The position numbers were made by a program, and so were the translations under genes. This document shows, in pieces, positions 24,340 to 36,042 of a stretch of 64,000 nucleotides of DNA. The DNA is taken from contig CM055107.1 of assembly GCA_029204225.1 (NCBI GenBank), positions 2,281,218-2,345,217 of the forward strand, read 5' to 3'. Origin of the DNA: Diphasiastrum complanatum. Its lineage: Eukaryota > Streptophyta > Lycopodiopsida > Lycopodiales > Lycopodiaceae. Position 1 is the first letter of the stretch, and each line of letters starts with the position of its first letter. Below the pieces are notes generated by a model that did no database searches, was not told where the DNA came from, and saw nothing but the letters and a program-made list of their open reading frames with translations.

Positions 24340-24926
24340 ATTGGTGATATTTTTTGCAATTTTAGCCAACAAATTGCAGGTATTTATTCGCAATTCTTTT
24401 GGCAAAAATTGTCAAAACAATTGAGGAAATTCATTTCCGCAATTTTTTTCAAAATAGTGTATAAAAATTGCAGAAAATAAATTCGCAATTTATATCCTAT
24501 TGCGAATTCATTTTTCGCAAATTTTTGACACTATTTTGAAAAAAATTATGAAAATGAATTTTCGTAATTTTTGCACAAAAAAATGCGGAAAAATATTCGC
24601 AATTTGTGCCACAACAATTGCGAAAATGAATTTCCGCAATTTTTTTTGACAATTTTTGCCCAAAAAATCTAGCAAAAAATATCAGCCAAACAAATTGCGG
24701 AAATAAATCCGCAATTATTATGCTAAAAAATTGCAGGTGGGTTTCCGCAATTTTTTTATTGTTAATTTAGCCATAAAAATTACGGAAAATTAGCCAAAAA
24801 AATTGCGGATTTGCCAAAAAAAAAATTGTGGAAACCATTTTCACAATTTTTTTGGCAAAAAATTGCGGAAATTTTCGCAATTTTTGCCATTTTTTTCCGC
24901 AATTTTTGTCACATTTTCTTGTAGTG
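24340..24926. repeat. Subterminal repeats and terminal inverted repeat of the CACTA element
   Basis: More than fifteen copies of AATTGCGGAAA-like motifs in both orientations, densest towards the terminus, form many small hairpins. The last 13 bp (24914-24926) are the terminal CACTACAAGAAAA. Such motifs are transposase-binding sites in characterised CACTA elements. Confidence 0.82.
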
Positions 24927-26075
24927 ATGCATCCACCTGAGACGCTTTTACAGTCATCCTTGAGAGATGCCCAACTAGCATCGCTGTAGGAAAGTATCCT
25001 GAAACCTGCACCATGACAATAACACAAGCCATAATCCCTCGTTAATTGAAGATATTGCAAAATTTGTTTTGCAATCTTCCAATGTGTCGAACTTGGATTC
25101 GTGCAGAATTGGCTCATCATGAATATTGCATAAGCAATATCAGGACGTGTGTTGTCTGCAAGGTAGATCAGTGATCCTATCAGCTTCCTGTAAGGTGTGA
25201 GCTGCATCTGTTCTCTCTCTTCCTCAGTCTTTGGACAATCATCATTCGTCAGCACCGTCCCTACGAACATTGGAGTGTTCGCTCCTTTGCAGTTCAGCAT
25301 CCCAAAGTCCTCTGGATCTTCTGGGTGTATCTGGATCGGTGAAGGTATAACTTACCTCCTTCGTAATCCGTTTCAATTTGGAAGCCTAGGTAACACCTGG
25401 CTTCTCCCAAATTCACTATCTCAAAATGTTTCGAGATGTCTGACTTTACTTCAGCTATTAGCTGCTCACTTCTGCAAAGTATCAGAGTGTCGTCCACATA
25501 CACAGCCACAATGATGATCTGCCCTTCTGTAACTCTGACATATACATTGGAATCAGCCAACAGAGGCTTGAATCCTAATGATTTCATTTCTTCTTGTACC
25601 ATTGTCGAGCTGATTGTTTCAGACCGTAGATGCTTCTATGCATTCTGCATGCATAGTCAGGAAGTGAATTCGAGACCTATCTTGCGAGTTGATCCATGTA
25701 GACCTCTTCATCTAATTCGCCATGCAAGAAGTCTGTCTTCTCGTTTACAATGTGGATCCTGAGGTCATAAGCTGCTGCATATGCAAATAACAGACGTAGG
25801 GATGAATGTTTGACGACAAGAGAGAAGGTTTCAGAGTAGTCAATACCGTATCTCTGAGAGAAATCCTTCGCTACCAGTCTTGCCTTGTATTTTGTGATGT
25901 TCCCATCTGGTCCATATTTGAGTTTGAAAACCCATTTGCATTTGATAGTCTTGCGCTTATGTGGTAATGGCTCCAACGTCCATACCTAGTTCTTCCTTAT
26001 GGACTCCATCTCTTCGTTCATGGCTTGGATCCATCTGTCCTTTTCTGGACCTTCAATCACCTCCTCAAAAGTCTG
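24927..26075 (-). pseudogene. Copia III reverse transcriptase and partial RNase H
   Basis: Read leftward: RT entry (IKCKWVFKLKYGPDG, YKARLVAKDFSQ), the region of the first catalytic Asp, the second catalytic box VAVYVDD with TLIL, the connection LADNTRPDIAYAI, and RNase H up to DDCKSVSGG. There the CACTA end cuts it. The first RT aspartate codon is AAC (Asn, in IVNEKTDFLHGEL), so this RT is dead even apart from the frameshifts near 25310 and 25620. Confidence 0.9.
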
Positions 26076-26885
26076 TGGTTCACCACTGAACCCGCAGAAC
26101 TCTTCTGATGTGAAAGCTGAGCTGTCTGGCACATATCTTGTTGGCGCTCTTCGTGGTCTTTCGACCTTCTGGGAGAACCTCCTGAAATAGCTATGCCTTT
26201 GCCCTTGTTTTCTCTGCTCGGTCTGGAACCATCTTGGTTTACAGGAACTGCGGCGGTAGGTTGTCTCTCGAATCTTTCTTCGTCAGATTCGTCGTTCGAA
26301 TGAGAGATGACTCGAAAATCTTTGTTTTTGTGTTTGTCTACTGCTCCCTCTGTCACTGGCGGCAGGTCATAGTACTGTATCTCCAGAACTTCATAATTGA
26401 CAGAATCGTCATTGGCCATTGTCCTGCTCTCATTGAATCTGATATCTCTCACTGTTTTCACAGTGTTCGTGTCTGGCATGTAGATTCTGTAGTATGACGA
26501 ATTGTTGTCATAACCTACTATAAATCTTTGTTCGGCTTTCTCATCAAGCTTCTTTCGAAGCTTATCAGGAATATGTGCATATGCTGCACAGCCAAAGATT
26601 CTGACGTGAGACAGGTTGGGCTTTCTACCCCACCATAGCTCATGTGGTGTCTTGTGAGGAACACCAGACTTACATGTCCTGTTCTAGATGTATGCGGCTG
26701 TAGCTATTGCTTTAGTCCACAGTGCCCTTGGAGCCTTCGAGTAGGCCATTATGCATTTGGCTGCTTCCATTAGGGTCATGTTCTTTCGTTCAGCAACACC
26801 ATTGTGCTGCAGTGTGTAGGTTGCAGTTCTTATGTGAATGATACCATGATCATTGCAAAAGTCTGTGAAGCGATTCGAGATATGA
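26076..26885 (-). pseudogene. Copia III integrase, second half
   Basis: Starts in mid-core (SNRFTDFCNDHGIIH), with NGVAERKNMTLMEAAK carrying the catalytic Glu. The C-terminal region follows (GRKPNLSHVRIFGCAAYAHIP, VGYDNNSSYYRIY, RDIRFNES) and then a long charged linker towards RT. The zinc-binding part, the first Asp of the core and the whole protease are absent because of the deletion at about 26886. Confidence 0.88.
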
Positions 26886-27095
26886 TAGCAAGGCTACTGC
26901 CTTGTCATTTTTCTCCCTCCATTCGCGTAGCTCATTGCATGTTGTTGTAGGCATTTCTTCTATGCCATCCACCCAGGGGAAGAGTCCTTCACCCTTGAAT
27001 ATCAAAGATGTCTTAACTTTCCAGGCTAGAAAGTTAGATCTTGAAGAATCAAGTATCGTGCAAATCTTGCTTTGCATGCTGCTGATTGAAGCCAT
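26886..27095 (-). pseudogene. Copia III gag, N-terminal stub
   Basis: The ATG at 27095 gives MASISSMQSKICTIL with FKGEGLFPWVDGIEE, closely like the gag of Copia I. After about 70 codons it runs straight into integrase sequence. An upstream in-frame ATG at 27278 lies inside the LTR and is not the gag start. Confidence 0.85.
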
Positions 27096-27198
27096 TGTTT
27101 CTTGAAGTCTGTTTCCTTGTTGATGGTTGATTGTCTGAATGCTTGGCCTCCTGGATCTGATAGCTTCTTTGGCTATGTCAGAATTTGACAATGTGCGT

Positions 27199-27208
27199 TC
27201 TGATACCA
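27199..27208 (-). other. Primer-binding site of Copia III
   Basis: The minus strand reads TGGTATCAGA, one base from the LTR terminus. Confidence 0.85.
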
Positions 27209-27209
27209 C

Positions 27210-27600
27210 TGTTGGAGATGTGTGTTGACTGATGAATTCGTCAGATTCACGAAAGTTTTGTGAAGGCGAATCAGTCACGACTCTCTTCAGGTCAGATGGA
27301 GTTCAGATGCGATTGCTGGACACTGCCAGCTAAATCACTCCTACAATCCTCCAGAGTGTAGTCAGTCACTACTGATCTACGTTCATAAAATTAATACAAC
27401 ATTCAACATAGTTTCAACCAAAGTGCGGAATTCAAAATGAACAAGAAGAAATTCAGACATGCGATTAACAACAGAAACATTTGCATTCGAGATCAGACAC
27501 AACACGAATTGATCGCAAAGGCTACAAAATCGTCTATTGATTTTTTTTCTCTGATTCTTTGAGAACTACGTGCATACCCATGTAGTACAAACTTGACTTT
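27210..27600 (-). repeat. 5' LTR of Copia III (far end undefined)
   Basis: Starts TGTTGGAGATGTG at 27210 next to the primer site. The upstream limit is not fixed because the 3' LTR is missing. Confidence 0.6.
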
Positions 27601-28126
<526 letters not shown>

Positions 28127-28327
28127 TTCTATCCTCTCTATTTTCATCTCAATCATGGCTTGTTGATGTATTTAGTGTAGGAAAAGTAGTGTTAGTATGG
28201 GGTAATGTTAGAGGAAAGTAGAAGGCATCTAAATCTTTCAACTAGGCCAAGTTAGGTTCCTCTCTTAGTATTCAAACCCTTTTGACAGGCAGAGAGCTGC
28301 TCACCATATGCTTGCTACACCCTATAG

Positions 28328-28344
28328 TGGCGTCGTTGCCGGGA
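28328..28344 (+). other. Primer-binding site, tRNA-Asp type, of a Gypsy element
   Basis: TGGCGTCGTTGCCGGGA differs at two bases from the complement of the plant tRNA-Asp 3' end (TGGCGCCGTTGCCGGGG), the site used by Athila-like Gypsy elements. The sequence before it (28125-28327) would be LTR. No Gypsy coding sequence follows on this strand. Confidence 0.65.
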
Positions 28345-29222
28345 ATAGGATTCACTAACTAGTTGTAGTTGCATTCTTAATTGCTTTTACTTTTTTAGCT
28401 AGTTTTGAGTGGATTTTGGGGTAGTAGCTAGTTTTCTGTGCTTTCTTGTGCTTGGACTGTTCATAGCTAGCAGAGGAGGTGTGGAAGGGTAGTGGAGATT
28501 TAAACCAGCCTCTAAAGGCTTGGCATCCAACCAAAAACTTTGAAAACCCATAAAAATTGTTCAAATCTGTTTTTTGAGGGAAAGAGTGGCCAAAAACCAC
28601 TCCAATCCTTAATTTTCAAAATCCCCTTGGAACTAACCTTCGCATGACTGGTAGCAGCTCCAGGGTACTGTCCCAAACCTGCATAGAAGCCTGCGAGGGT
28701 AACTTCCCAACAGTGCGAAAGCATTTTAGGTGCAGAGATTAGAGCGTTACAATCGACTCGGACTATCAGTCATATAAGACATTTTAATCTATGAATGAGT
28801 TTATCTGCAAACAAGAAAGAATCTGAACATAAAAAATGAGCATTCAATCACAGTATTCACGACCTAGATTATTGGAACATTGATTATTCAGTCGCGAATA
28901 GATACAGTCTGAATGTAATCAGAGTCATGTTCTTCCTAATACATTACTCTGTGATAATAGAGAGAAAGAACAAAACAACTACGCTCTGGATGTTCTATTG
29001 ATCAAATAGATGTATTATTGAGCTGATAGATCTCTTCTTGTCTAACTGAACAACTGATAAGTTGCTGGATATATACACGTGGCTAACAGAATGCTTAATC
29101 TGTACTTTACAATTATGATTAAGGCACTACGTGTTATTGACAGCTGCGCTCGGAAAGTATCTGATTCAATTGGAAATTTTTTCCAGACGTGATTCAATGT
29201 ACTTGTTGATCCGCCGGATTAT
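28345..29222. other. No gene seen
   Basis: Probable element leader and LTR debris. No convincing frame on either strand. Confidence 0.35.
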
Positions 29223-29365
29223 GGTCGATTGTTTGAAGATGGCTGAATAATCAAATCTAGTCAGATGGTCCGAGATGGTCGAACCATTGAGTATGGCCGA
29301 ACAATCAAAGATGGTCAAATAATCAAGGACGATCGAACAGTAGAAGGTGTCCGAACAATCGGGGA
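29223..29365 (+). repeat. 18-bp minisatellite
   Basis: About seven degenerate units of the type ATGGCCGAACAATCAAAG. The period is a multiple of three, so the forward frame gives hexapeptide repeats (DGRTIE, YGRTIK, DGQIIK, DDRTVE, GVRTIG). Confidence 0.75.
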
Positions 29366-29874
29366 AACACTATCATTGATTTTTTTGTATTTCTGCAAAT
29401 TGTCAAAAAACAAGTGTATTTCTGTAGAGTATGCGACTGTACAAGTATTTACAATAGGTAATGAATGGATCTAGATTAGTAATGAGATAAGAGATGGAGA
29501 TAATAGAAATCCAACAAAGACAACTTTTCTTTGATTCAAATTACAATCTGTACTTCTAGAATACCAAAACAACAAAAATTAGTCACTAGACATTAATTAT
29601 GCTTATATGCAAGTGTAGAGAACTCAAAAAGGGTGACATGCAAGAGGAATGCAGTGGAGAGTAGGTTCATGCACTAGTTTTGGCAAGGATAATAAAGACA
29701 TGTAAAGCTTTGGAAGGAGGTGACACATGCATGCAACTAGTTTTGGGTTTCTTGACCCCAAAAGAAAGATTTTGGTTATGAGAGCTTGAGAATGGATCTA
29801 GATTGGTAGTGGGTTGAGTGAGGATTGGTCTTAAGAGTGTTGGGTTTTGAAAAATGAGTAGTAGAGGGCCAAGG
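29366..29874. other. No feature recognised
   Basis: Non-coding sequence between the minisatellite and the GT repeat. Confidence 0.35.

Positions 29875-29919
<45 letters not shown>
29875..29919 (+). repeat. (GT)n microsatellite
   Basis: About 45 bp of pure GT. Confidence 0.97.
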
Positions 29920-29921
<2 letters not shown>

Positions 29922-30231
29922 TTTTGAAGAAGTTGGATCTCCAAGCAATTCTCAATCAATTTGACATAGTCTCCTTATGCTATAGCTCCAAGATCCTTCT
30001 CCAAAGCACTTACACACAAAAGAAACCAAAAAGCGAGCAAGCTAGGCATCATAGAGAATAATGGCCCTGGTAGGAGGGTGCACTCTCCCTTTTATAGAGG
30101 ATGAGAACTATTTTTAAAGGAGGTGAGGTGTCAAGTTCAAGTGTGTGAAGTGTGAAGGAGACTCCAAGTGAAGTAGCGGCTAAGTAGAGTGAAGGGATGA
30201 GATATAGTGATCAAGAAGATTTGTGAAGGAG

Positions 30232-30302
<71 letters not shown>
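30232..30302 (+). repeat. (AG)n microsatellite
   Basis: About 70 bp of pure AG. Confidence 0.97.
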
Positions 30303-30305
<3 letters not shown>

Positions 30306-30867
30306 TAGGACACATTTTCCTAGGTGTTCAAGAGTTCCCAAGCCATGTGGCAAGGTAGGTTAATTATCTACAACATGTGGAAAAAGTAGTTGACTCAACA
30401 TTTTATGTTAGCCACTTTCAAGTTGGATTTTCATAAATTTCAAGGCCTTTTTTCTAGGGGTTGCACTTTTCAGATCATGGTAGAGAGGTCAAAAGAGGTG
30501 ATCAATCTCTTGTCCCAAATCCCCAGTTCTTTATAGAGTCCTTTGAGCCTTTATGATAGATTTATGAAAAAGCCTTCATCATAAACTTGATAAAGTGTTC
30601 TTAAAGTACCATTCTTAAGCTTAGCAAGCTTTCAACATCTTGTTTGTTTTTTGCAAGCACTTCCTATACCCACACATACTCTTAAGAAAAGGTCACATGT
30701 CAAGGCATACGATTAGGAAATGGTTCATCATTAAGTTTTTAAGTTCATAAATTCTTCGATTCTAATTGTACAACTTGCACATCTTCACCAAGATGTTACC
30801 ATGAATTACAATTTTCTGAAAAGATCATTTGGCAACCTTATGATTGGCACAAGACAATCCTTGGCAA
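30303..30867. other. No feature recognised
   Basis: AT-rich sequence before the unrecognised LTR-ended family. No primer site is visible. Confidence 0.35.
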
Positions 30868-33034
30868 GTTGAAGGGAGCAGTGAAGCCCACTACCAAGAA
30901 GCAGTTTGCACATGGATCTCTCCTCTCTTTGCTTGCAATGTCATTTTTGGAGAGCAAGATTCATGGTTTTCAAGCAGAGCTGGCGATTTATCAACTAGCA
31001 CCAATAGAGACATCTAACCAAGGAAGTACCTCTCATAGTCGTCAACGGGTACTCAGCGAGATAGTTGCACCCAGCTCTCGTCTTTTGCAGCTCATCAACA
31101 CATTAGACACCACAGCCAGCCTCCCACTGCGATTTGCACTAATCTACCTCTACCACTACCTATCTATTCATCCTCTACCACTACCCTCACTTTTGATTCC
31201 TCTGTTTTGCCTTCTGTTACTATTGGTTCTACTATTAGAGCCGTGAAAGTGCGGCCACTTTCACCCCCCACACCACAACATTATCGCCGTCGACACAAAT
31301 GTTTATGAATCTGATCAATGATTCCAACCTCTTGGATACGAAGATATTATGCCATTTAGTCCTCCTCCCTTCCAGGCCTCCTCTCTCAAAGCGGAATTTG
31401 ACCAATTCCAAGACTATGAGAAAGAACAAGCTGCTGCACAACAAGACATACTTGCATCTCCACGAGCTAGTTATCAAGCGTCGGCAATCTCTCATGATAC
31501 TTGATCTCCCAAAGTATTTAATGCTACCATGCCTAATAGGTTCGAAGGAGATGACATTTTTTAAGAAGAGGATCCACAAACAATCCTTCAGATAAAATCT
31601 TCAAAAGTGATGCCTAGATCTAGATCTGTACCTGCACCACCCGTAATCTCTCTTTATTTTGGATATGTATTGGACATCCATGCACATCTTGGCAATCTAA
31701 TCTAGAAGATGATAGAGGAGAAAGTGGTACTTGAGAAAAAAATTTCATAAATGGGCAACGAAAATATGCTCATGGGATAGAAGGTAATTCAAGTCAACAA
31801 GGAGCCACAAGTTGCAAAACAACATGAAGAAAAATCAGCAACAGACTTTAAACCTGCTCAACAACACAAAGATGCATTGTAGAATTATGTGGGCAAGTTG
31901 CAAGAGGCATTATCAATTGCCCAAGAACAACTAAATAAGGCTATCATGGAGGCAAAACAATAGTTGCCAATTCTCCAAGGACGATTAGATATGGCACAAC
32001 TGGAAAAGGAGCAGTATGAAAATTAGATGTTGTGGCCACCGAACGTGATAACTTGCTCCACACACCATTAGCCACAAGGCCAGTATCTCAATAAGAAATA
32101 AGTTCTCTGGTCCACAAAGTTGATACCTACATATAAGTTTTCTCAGGATTTCAGACAAGATTTGATTCCTATAAGCTGATGGCCATGCATGAACTTGTGA
32201 AAACAAAGGAATCCATCAACGAGAAGAGTTTTAGCTAAAAGTAATTTGAAGTGACCGTTCAACATCGAGGAGGAAATTCAAGAATTTCTCGCACAACATC
32301 TACATGAATTTTCTCGTGGTGGCTGGGTTCTAAAATTTAGAACTTCAGAAGTCGAAGCAGGCAAAGAGCTAGACAAGTTGCCAGACAAGTTGTCAATACT
32401 TGGTGAATAGCCCAGGTGGAAGAGAATTGTATTTGGGAAAACTCCTTAGGTAGTAAGAAGTTATGCTACTAACCCTCATCAATTAAGGGTGAAAACCCAT
32501 ATTACATTTTGATGTCGAAGACTAAATTGGCCGAGTGTGGAACACCATTGTCTCATATCACAATCTTCGTTAGAATTAAATTGGTTGATATCAGTGGATT
32601 TCCACAGAGCTTTACAGAGCTATGACCATGAGTACCAGTTGTAAGTTGATCCTACCGTGAGGCAATCGACAATGTACGCACAAGATTTGACCTATCTGGC
32701 AGGGATTCCGACAAGATGGGATGATTGTCTACCTCCTTTGACATTGATCTGAACAAGTCGATAGCGTCTGAGGATGTCAAATATCATCTTCCTTTGGCAA
32801 GACTCTATTATCGTGTATCAATGATCGGTGGATTATGGGAGAGCAAATTTGTGACATGGACAAAGACCAAATGGCTAGTAGGAGTGCACAAGTGTTTCTT
32901 ACCACACGCCTGAGATCAAAATGTAGAGCGGCTGGAATTTATGAAAAAAGTGACTTATCACTTGATCAAAATCCATCGTGAAGCAAATCAAAGTCCGAAA
33001 TAAAGCAACATGCAAGGTGTCATGGGACCGCCAC
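30868..33034 (+). pseudogene. Internal region of an unrecognised LTR-ended family, copy 1
   Basis: A first frame (30869-31246) encodes LLSLLAMSFLESKIHGFQ, then STSHSRQRVLSEI and a Pro/Leu-rich tail. Further frames to about 32300 are broken but Lys/Glu/Gln-rich, suggesting a coiled coil. A second, inverted copy lies at 62415-64000, where the equivalent of the first frame reads LSLLSVSYLEDRLHGFV and STSHSRRRV. No gag knuckle, protease, RT or integrase signature occurs. PPT and LTR follow at 33035-33715, so it is an LTR element without recognisable pol. Confidence 0.5.
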
Positions 33035-33053
33035 CAATTTTGGTGGGGGATAC
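33035..33053 (+). other. Polypurine tract
   Basis: TTTTGGTGGGGGATAC directly before TGTTGGAGAATTTG. Confidence 0.7.
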
Positions 33054-33715
33054 TGTTGGAGAATTTGCGGATATCAAGACAAACTTATTCTTAGTTAGAT
33101 CATACATCTACATTACGGGATACGTGTGAGAGATTTGGCACCTTGCGTGTGTAAGTACAACCTGATGATCACATGATTATTTAATTTATTAGTTGTCAAT
33201 AAAAGGACTTTAGGCCATTTGCGAAAATTAAACGTAGAGCCTAATGTTAGTAAATGAAAGTGGGTTCCCCCTCAAATTCAAATTCAAATTCAATTAAAGA
33301 GCGAGGTAGGATTTGGCCAATAAGAATTGAGGCCAAGTGCTCTAAAATCCACTATATATAGTGGTACCTTTTGTAGTTCAATTTTTATGTTCAATTTCCT
33401 TGAAAAATACATTGTGAAATAATATATTAATAAAAATTGTCTCAGTACATGATAAAATCTTAGCACGACTTTGTCGACTACTTCCAATTTCGTGTTTGGC
33501 CAATTTCAAAAGCCGTAAAACATTATTACAAGCCATTTCTAAGGCCACAAAATTTTACTCTAGCCGCATATAGTCGCCGGTTGATACCCAATTCTATGAA
33601 CAATTTTATGCCCAAATTTTCTCTCATAGCCAAGTTTTAGATGCCGATCTTTATAGTTTTGAAAAAATAGACTTCACTATTAGCCTGATTTTTCGTGCGA
33701 AAATATCGGCTAACA
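33054..33715 (+). repeat. 3' LTR of the unrecognised family (662 bp)
   Basis: TGTTGG at the start and CTAACA at the end form imperfect terminal inverted repeats. The next 5 bp (ATAAG) run straight into a Copia RT frame, so 33715 is a likely insertion edge. A TATA-like palindrome lies at 33349-33364. No second LTR is seen. Confidence 0.65.
33349..33364 (+). promoter_or_regulatory. Palindromic TATA element in the LTR
   Basis: CCACTATATATAGTGG is a perfect 16-bp palindrome centred on a TATA-like core, in mid-LTR where a core promoter is expected. Confidence 0.5.
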
Positions 33716-34757
33716 ATAAGGTGATTTACGGTCTAAGACAAGTACCAAGAGCTTGGAATTTATATAGCAATGGACACTTTCCAAAGATAATAGGCATCAT
33801 GAGGATCAAAGTGCATCTTAGCCTTTATGTCCCTGGGGGATCATGAAGGTGATTTTCTATTCGTTATTCTTTATGTAGATGATTTGATTATTATAGGAAA
33901 CATAATTCACTTATTTATGAAGTCACATCATCTGTTGGTGATATTTTTAAAAATGACCTTGATGCATTGTTGTTTGGGTTTAGAAGTATGACAACGTGAA
34001 GAGGATAGCATGCTTACTTAATGCAAATATGAAAAAAAAAATCATTGAAGATATTCAATGTGCATGAATGCAAGCCAGAATGCTAATTTGAAGTCGATTT
34101 TGCATAATCATATGGATGAGGTTCATCATTACTTGTATAGACAACCTATTGTAAGCCTGATTTATCTTATGCATACTCATCCAAATCTTTCTTTTTCAAT
34201 CGGTTTATTGCGTCTAAGCCTAGAGAGAGTCGTTGGCATGTAGCGAAAGTAATTTTGAGATATGTCAAGAGGACTCTACATCTTCTTGGTTAATAATATA
34301 TTGCAAGTTTGATACACTTTTTTAAGTGGGATATTTTGATGTGTATTGGGTTGGAAACTTAGGCGATCCACTACAAGTCTTGTCTTCAATGCAAGTATGA
34401 CAACCATATGTTGCAACAGAAGAAGCTTTGTCCTCTACAAAAGTCGAATATCATGCACTAAGTTTTGCTACATAGCAAATCATTTGGTTATGACATTTCT
34501 TTGTAGATTTAGAACAATCTCAGAAAGACTCTATGGTAGTATCTTGTGATAACCAGAGCTATCTATGTCTAGCAAAGAATCTTGTATTGCATGCTTGAAC
34601 TAAGCACATGGAGATTCATTATCATGTTGTTTGAGAGAAGCTACATGAGAAAGCCATTGTCTTGTGCTTTGTAACTTTGATTATCAAGTGGTTGATACAT
34701 TACAAAATCTTCGAAGACTTAAATTGGAGACATTTTGTTCATATGTAAATTGATCAT
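33716..34757 (+). pseudogene. Copia RT to RNase H fragment
   Basis: Begins in mid-RT (KVIYGLRQVPRAWN) and continues, with stops and frame changes, through FVILYVDDLIIIG at about 33855-33905. The RNase H relic has TKVEYHALSFA near 34440-34470 and the C-terminal block ends before a PPT. The 5' part is missing because of the LTR to its left. Confidence 0.82.
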
Positions 34758-34767
34758 TGAGAAGGAG
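34758..34767 (+). other. Polypurine tract of the Copia fragment
   Basis: TGAGAAGGAG directly before TGTTAGAAATTTAATG. Confidence 0.7.
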
Positions 34768-35966
34768 TGTTAGAAATTTAATGATTATTTTATATAGTTT
34801 ATAAACATTCATGCTATTTAGCTTGCATATATAGCTTGAGCTAAGTAACTTGTTAAGTAAGATTAGTGTGTATTGGGCCATTATGAGCCTACTAGAACTT
34901 TAGGTAATGATGCACTATTTTCAAAAACTCTGAAGTACTCCATGGGGTTAGGCCTTGGCGGGTTATTAGAGCATATATGTTTTAACTTATGGCAAGGCTT
35001 TTTAACTTGATTTATAATTGCCTAAAAGCTATAGTTTTAGGCTTCTTTTGTTTCATCATTTGTGCCAAAGTTTCTTGTAGGATAGACAATGTGATTAAAT
35101 TTGTTATTATGCCGAAGATTTAATTTTACGCAACTAAGAATCAAGCACCTTTCTTGTGTTAGATTTCATCCTTGAAATCATTTACAATGTGGAACCATTT
35201 TATGTGCAATCTGCAGCTTTACTCACATTATTGAGACAATGTCAAGGGTGTCGAGAACATATGCAAAATTACACGCATTATCGACATAAAGTCGATAGTC
35301 ACACAATGTTGGAATCGACCAAAAGTTGACGAATTGTTGAGAGTTGCAAACTCAACTAAAACACATTGAATAGTGGAGGCTTATCTACTACATTTTGGGT
35401 CCAATCTCGTTGCCCCATGTGGCACATGGATAACGATGCTTTCTGTTAGGGTTGTGTCATCAAACGCCTATAAATAAATCAATTAGATCATATTAGTTTA
35501 AGTTGAAATTAAAGTTTTAGTTGTTTTTTCAAAGTTGTTATTATTCTTATTCTCCTCTCTGTTCTACCATAGTTGTAGATTAATTTGTAACAAGTCATTG
35601 CAATTACAGCTTGTGTAAGAGCAAAATTTATAGCTGAATAAGAGATGTTATTATCATAGCGTAATCAGAGTAGATAGTGGTAGCATCAAGCAGTTGTAAT
35701 TTATTATCTATTAATACAGACTACTTTTGCCAATTTTATCTTGATCTACTGCTTTTGTTATTCTCGTTTATTATAATCTAAATTTTTTATTTAATCTGAC
35801 TGGCATAACGATTTGATTGTCATTCATTTTTCACACTTGTGAAAGATAATTAAGCGGCATTTCTGATAATAGTGAATTGATTTTATTATCACATAACCAC
35901 CATTGCTACTGTCAACTATTCAATCGACAATTCACTATTGAATATTTATTCGACCACTACACAACA
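34768..35966 (+). repeat. LTR region between a PPT and a primer site
   Basis: Starts TGTTAGAAATT after the PPT and ends ACAACA 3 bp before a primer site. A TATA-like CTATAAATA is at 35463-35471. It may be one 1.2-kb LTR or two truncated LTRs side by side (a second TGTTAG lies at 35444). With no second copy to compare, the limits are uncertain. Confidence 0.45.
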
Positions 35967-35969
35967 TTA

Positions 35970-35980
35970 TGGTATTAGAG
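35970..35980 (+). other. Primer-binding site, initiator tRNA-Met type (one mismatch)
   Basis: TGGTATTAGAG, 63 bp before the gag ATG. Confidence 0.7.
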
Positions 35981-36042
35981 TAGGTTATTCGCATATAAAT
36001 TCGCATTGCCAGAGTTATTATCTAGATAAGATTTTATCTACG

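Larger units (their letters stand above)
23302..24926. mobile_element. CACTA (En/Spm-type) transposon, one end preserved
   Basis: The right end at 24926 reads, on the minus strand, CACTACAAGAAAATGTGAC, the classic plant CACTA terminus. It is preceded by about 580 bp of subterminal repeats. It abuts a Copia RNase H frame, so it is an insertion boundary (adjacent trinucleotide ATG). The other terminus is not found in the window, so the left limit is taken as the point where the Copia II LTR breaks off. Exon-like remnants of an accessory transposase lie inside. Confidence 0.75.

Noticed and set aside
24767-25300. 177-codon frame on the minus strand taken as one protein
   Set aside because: Its first part is Copia RNase H, but the last 40 residues are translated CACTA subterminal repeat; the frame crosses an insertion boundary.
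27096-27278. N-terminal extension of the Copia III gag from 27278
   Set aside because: It lies inside the LTR and primer site; the gag start matching Copia I is at 27095.
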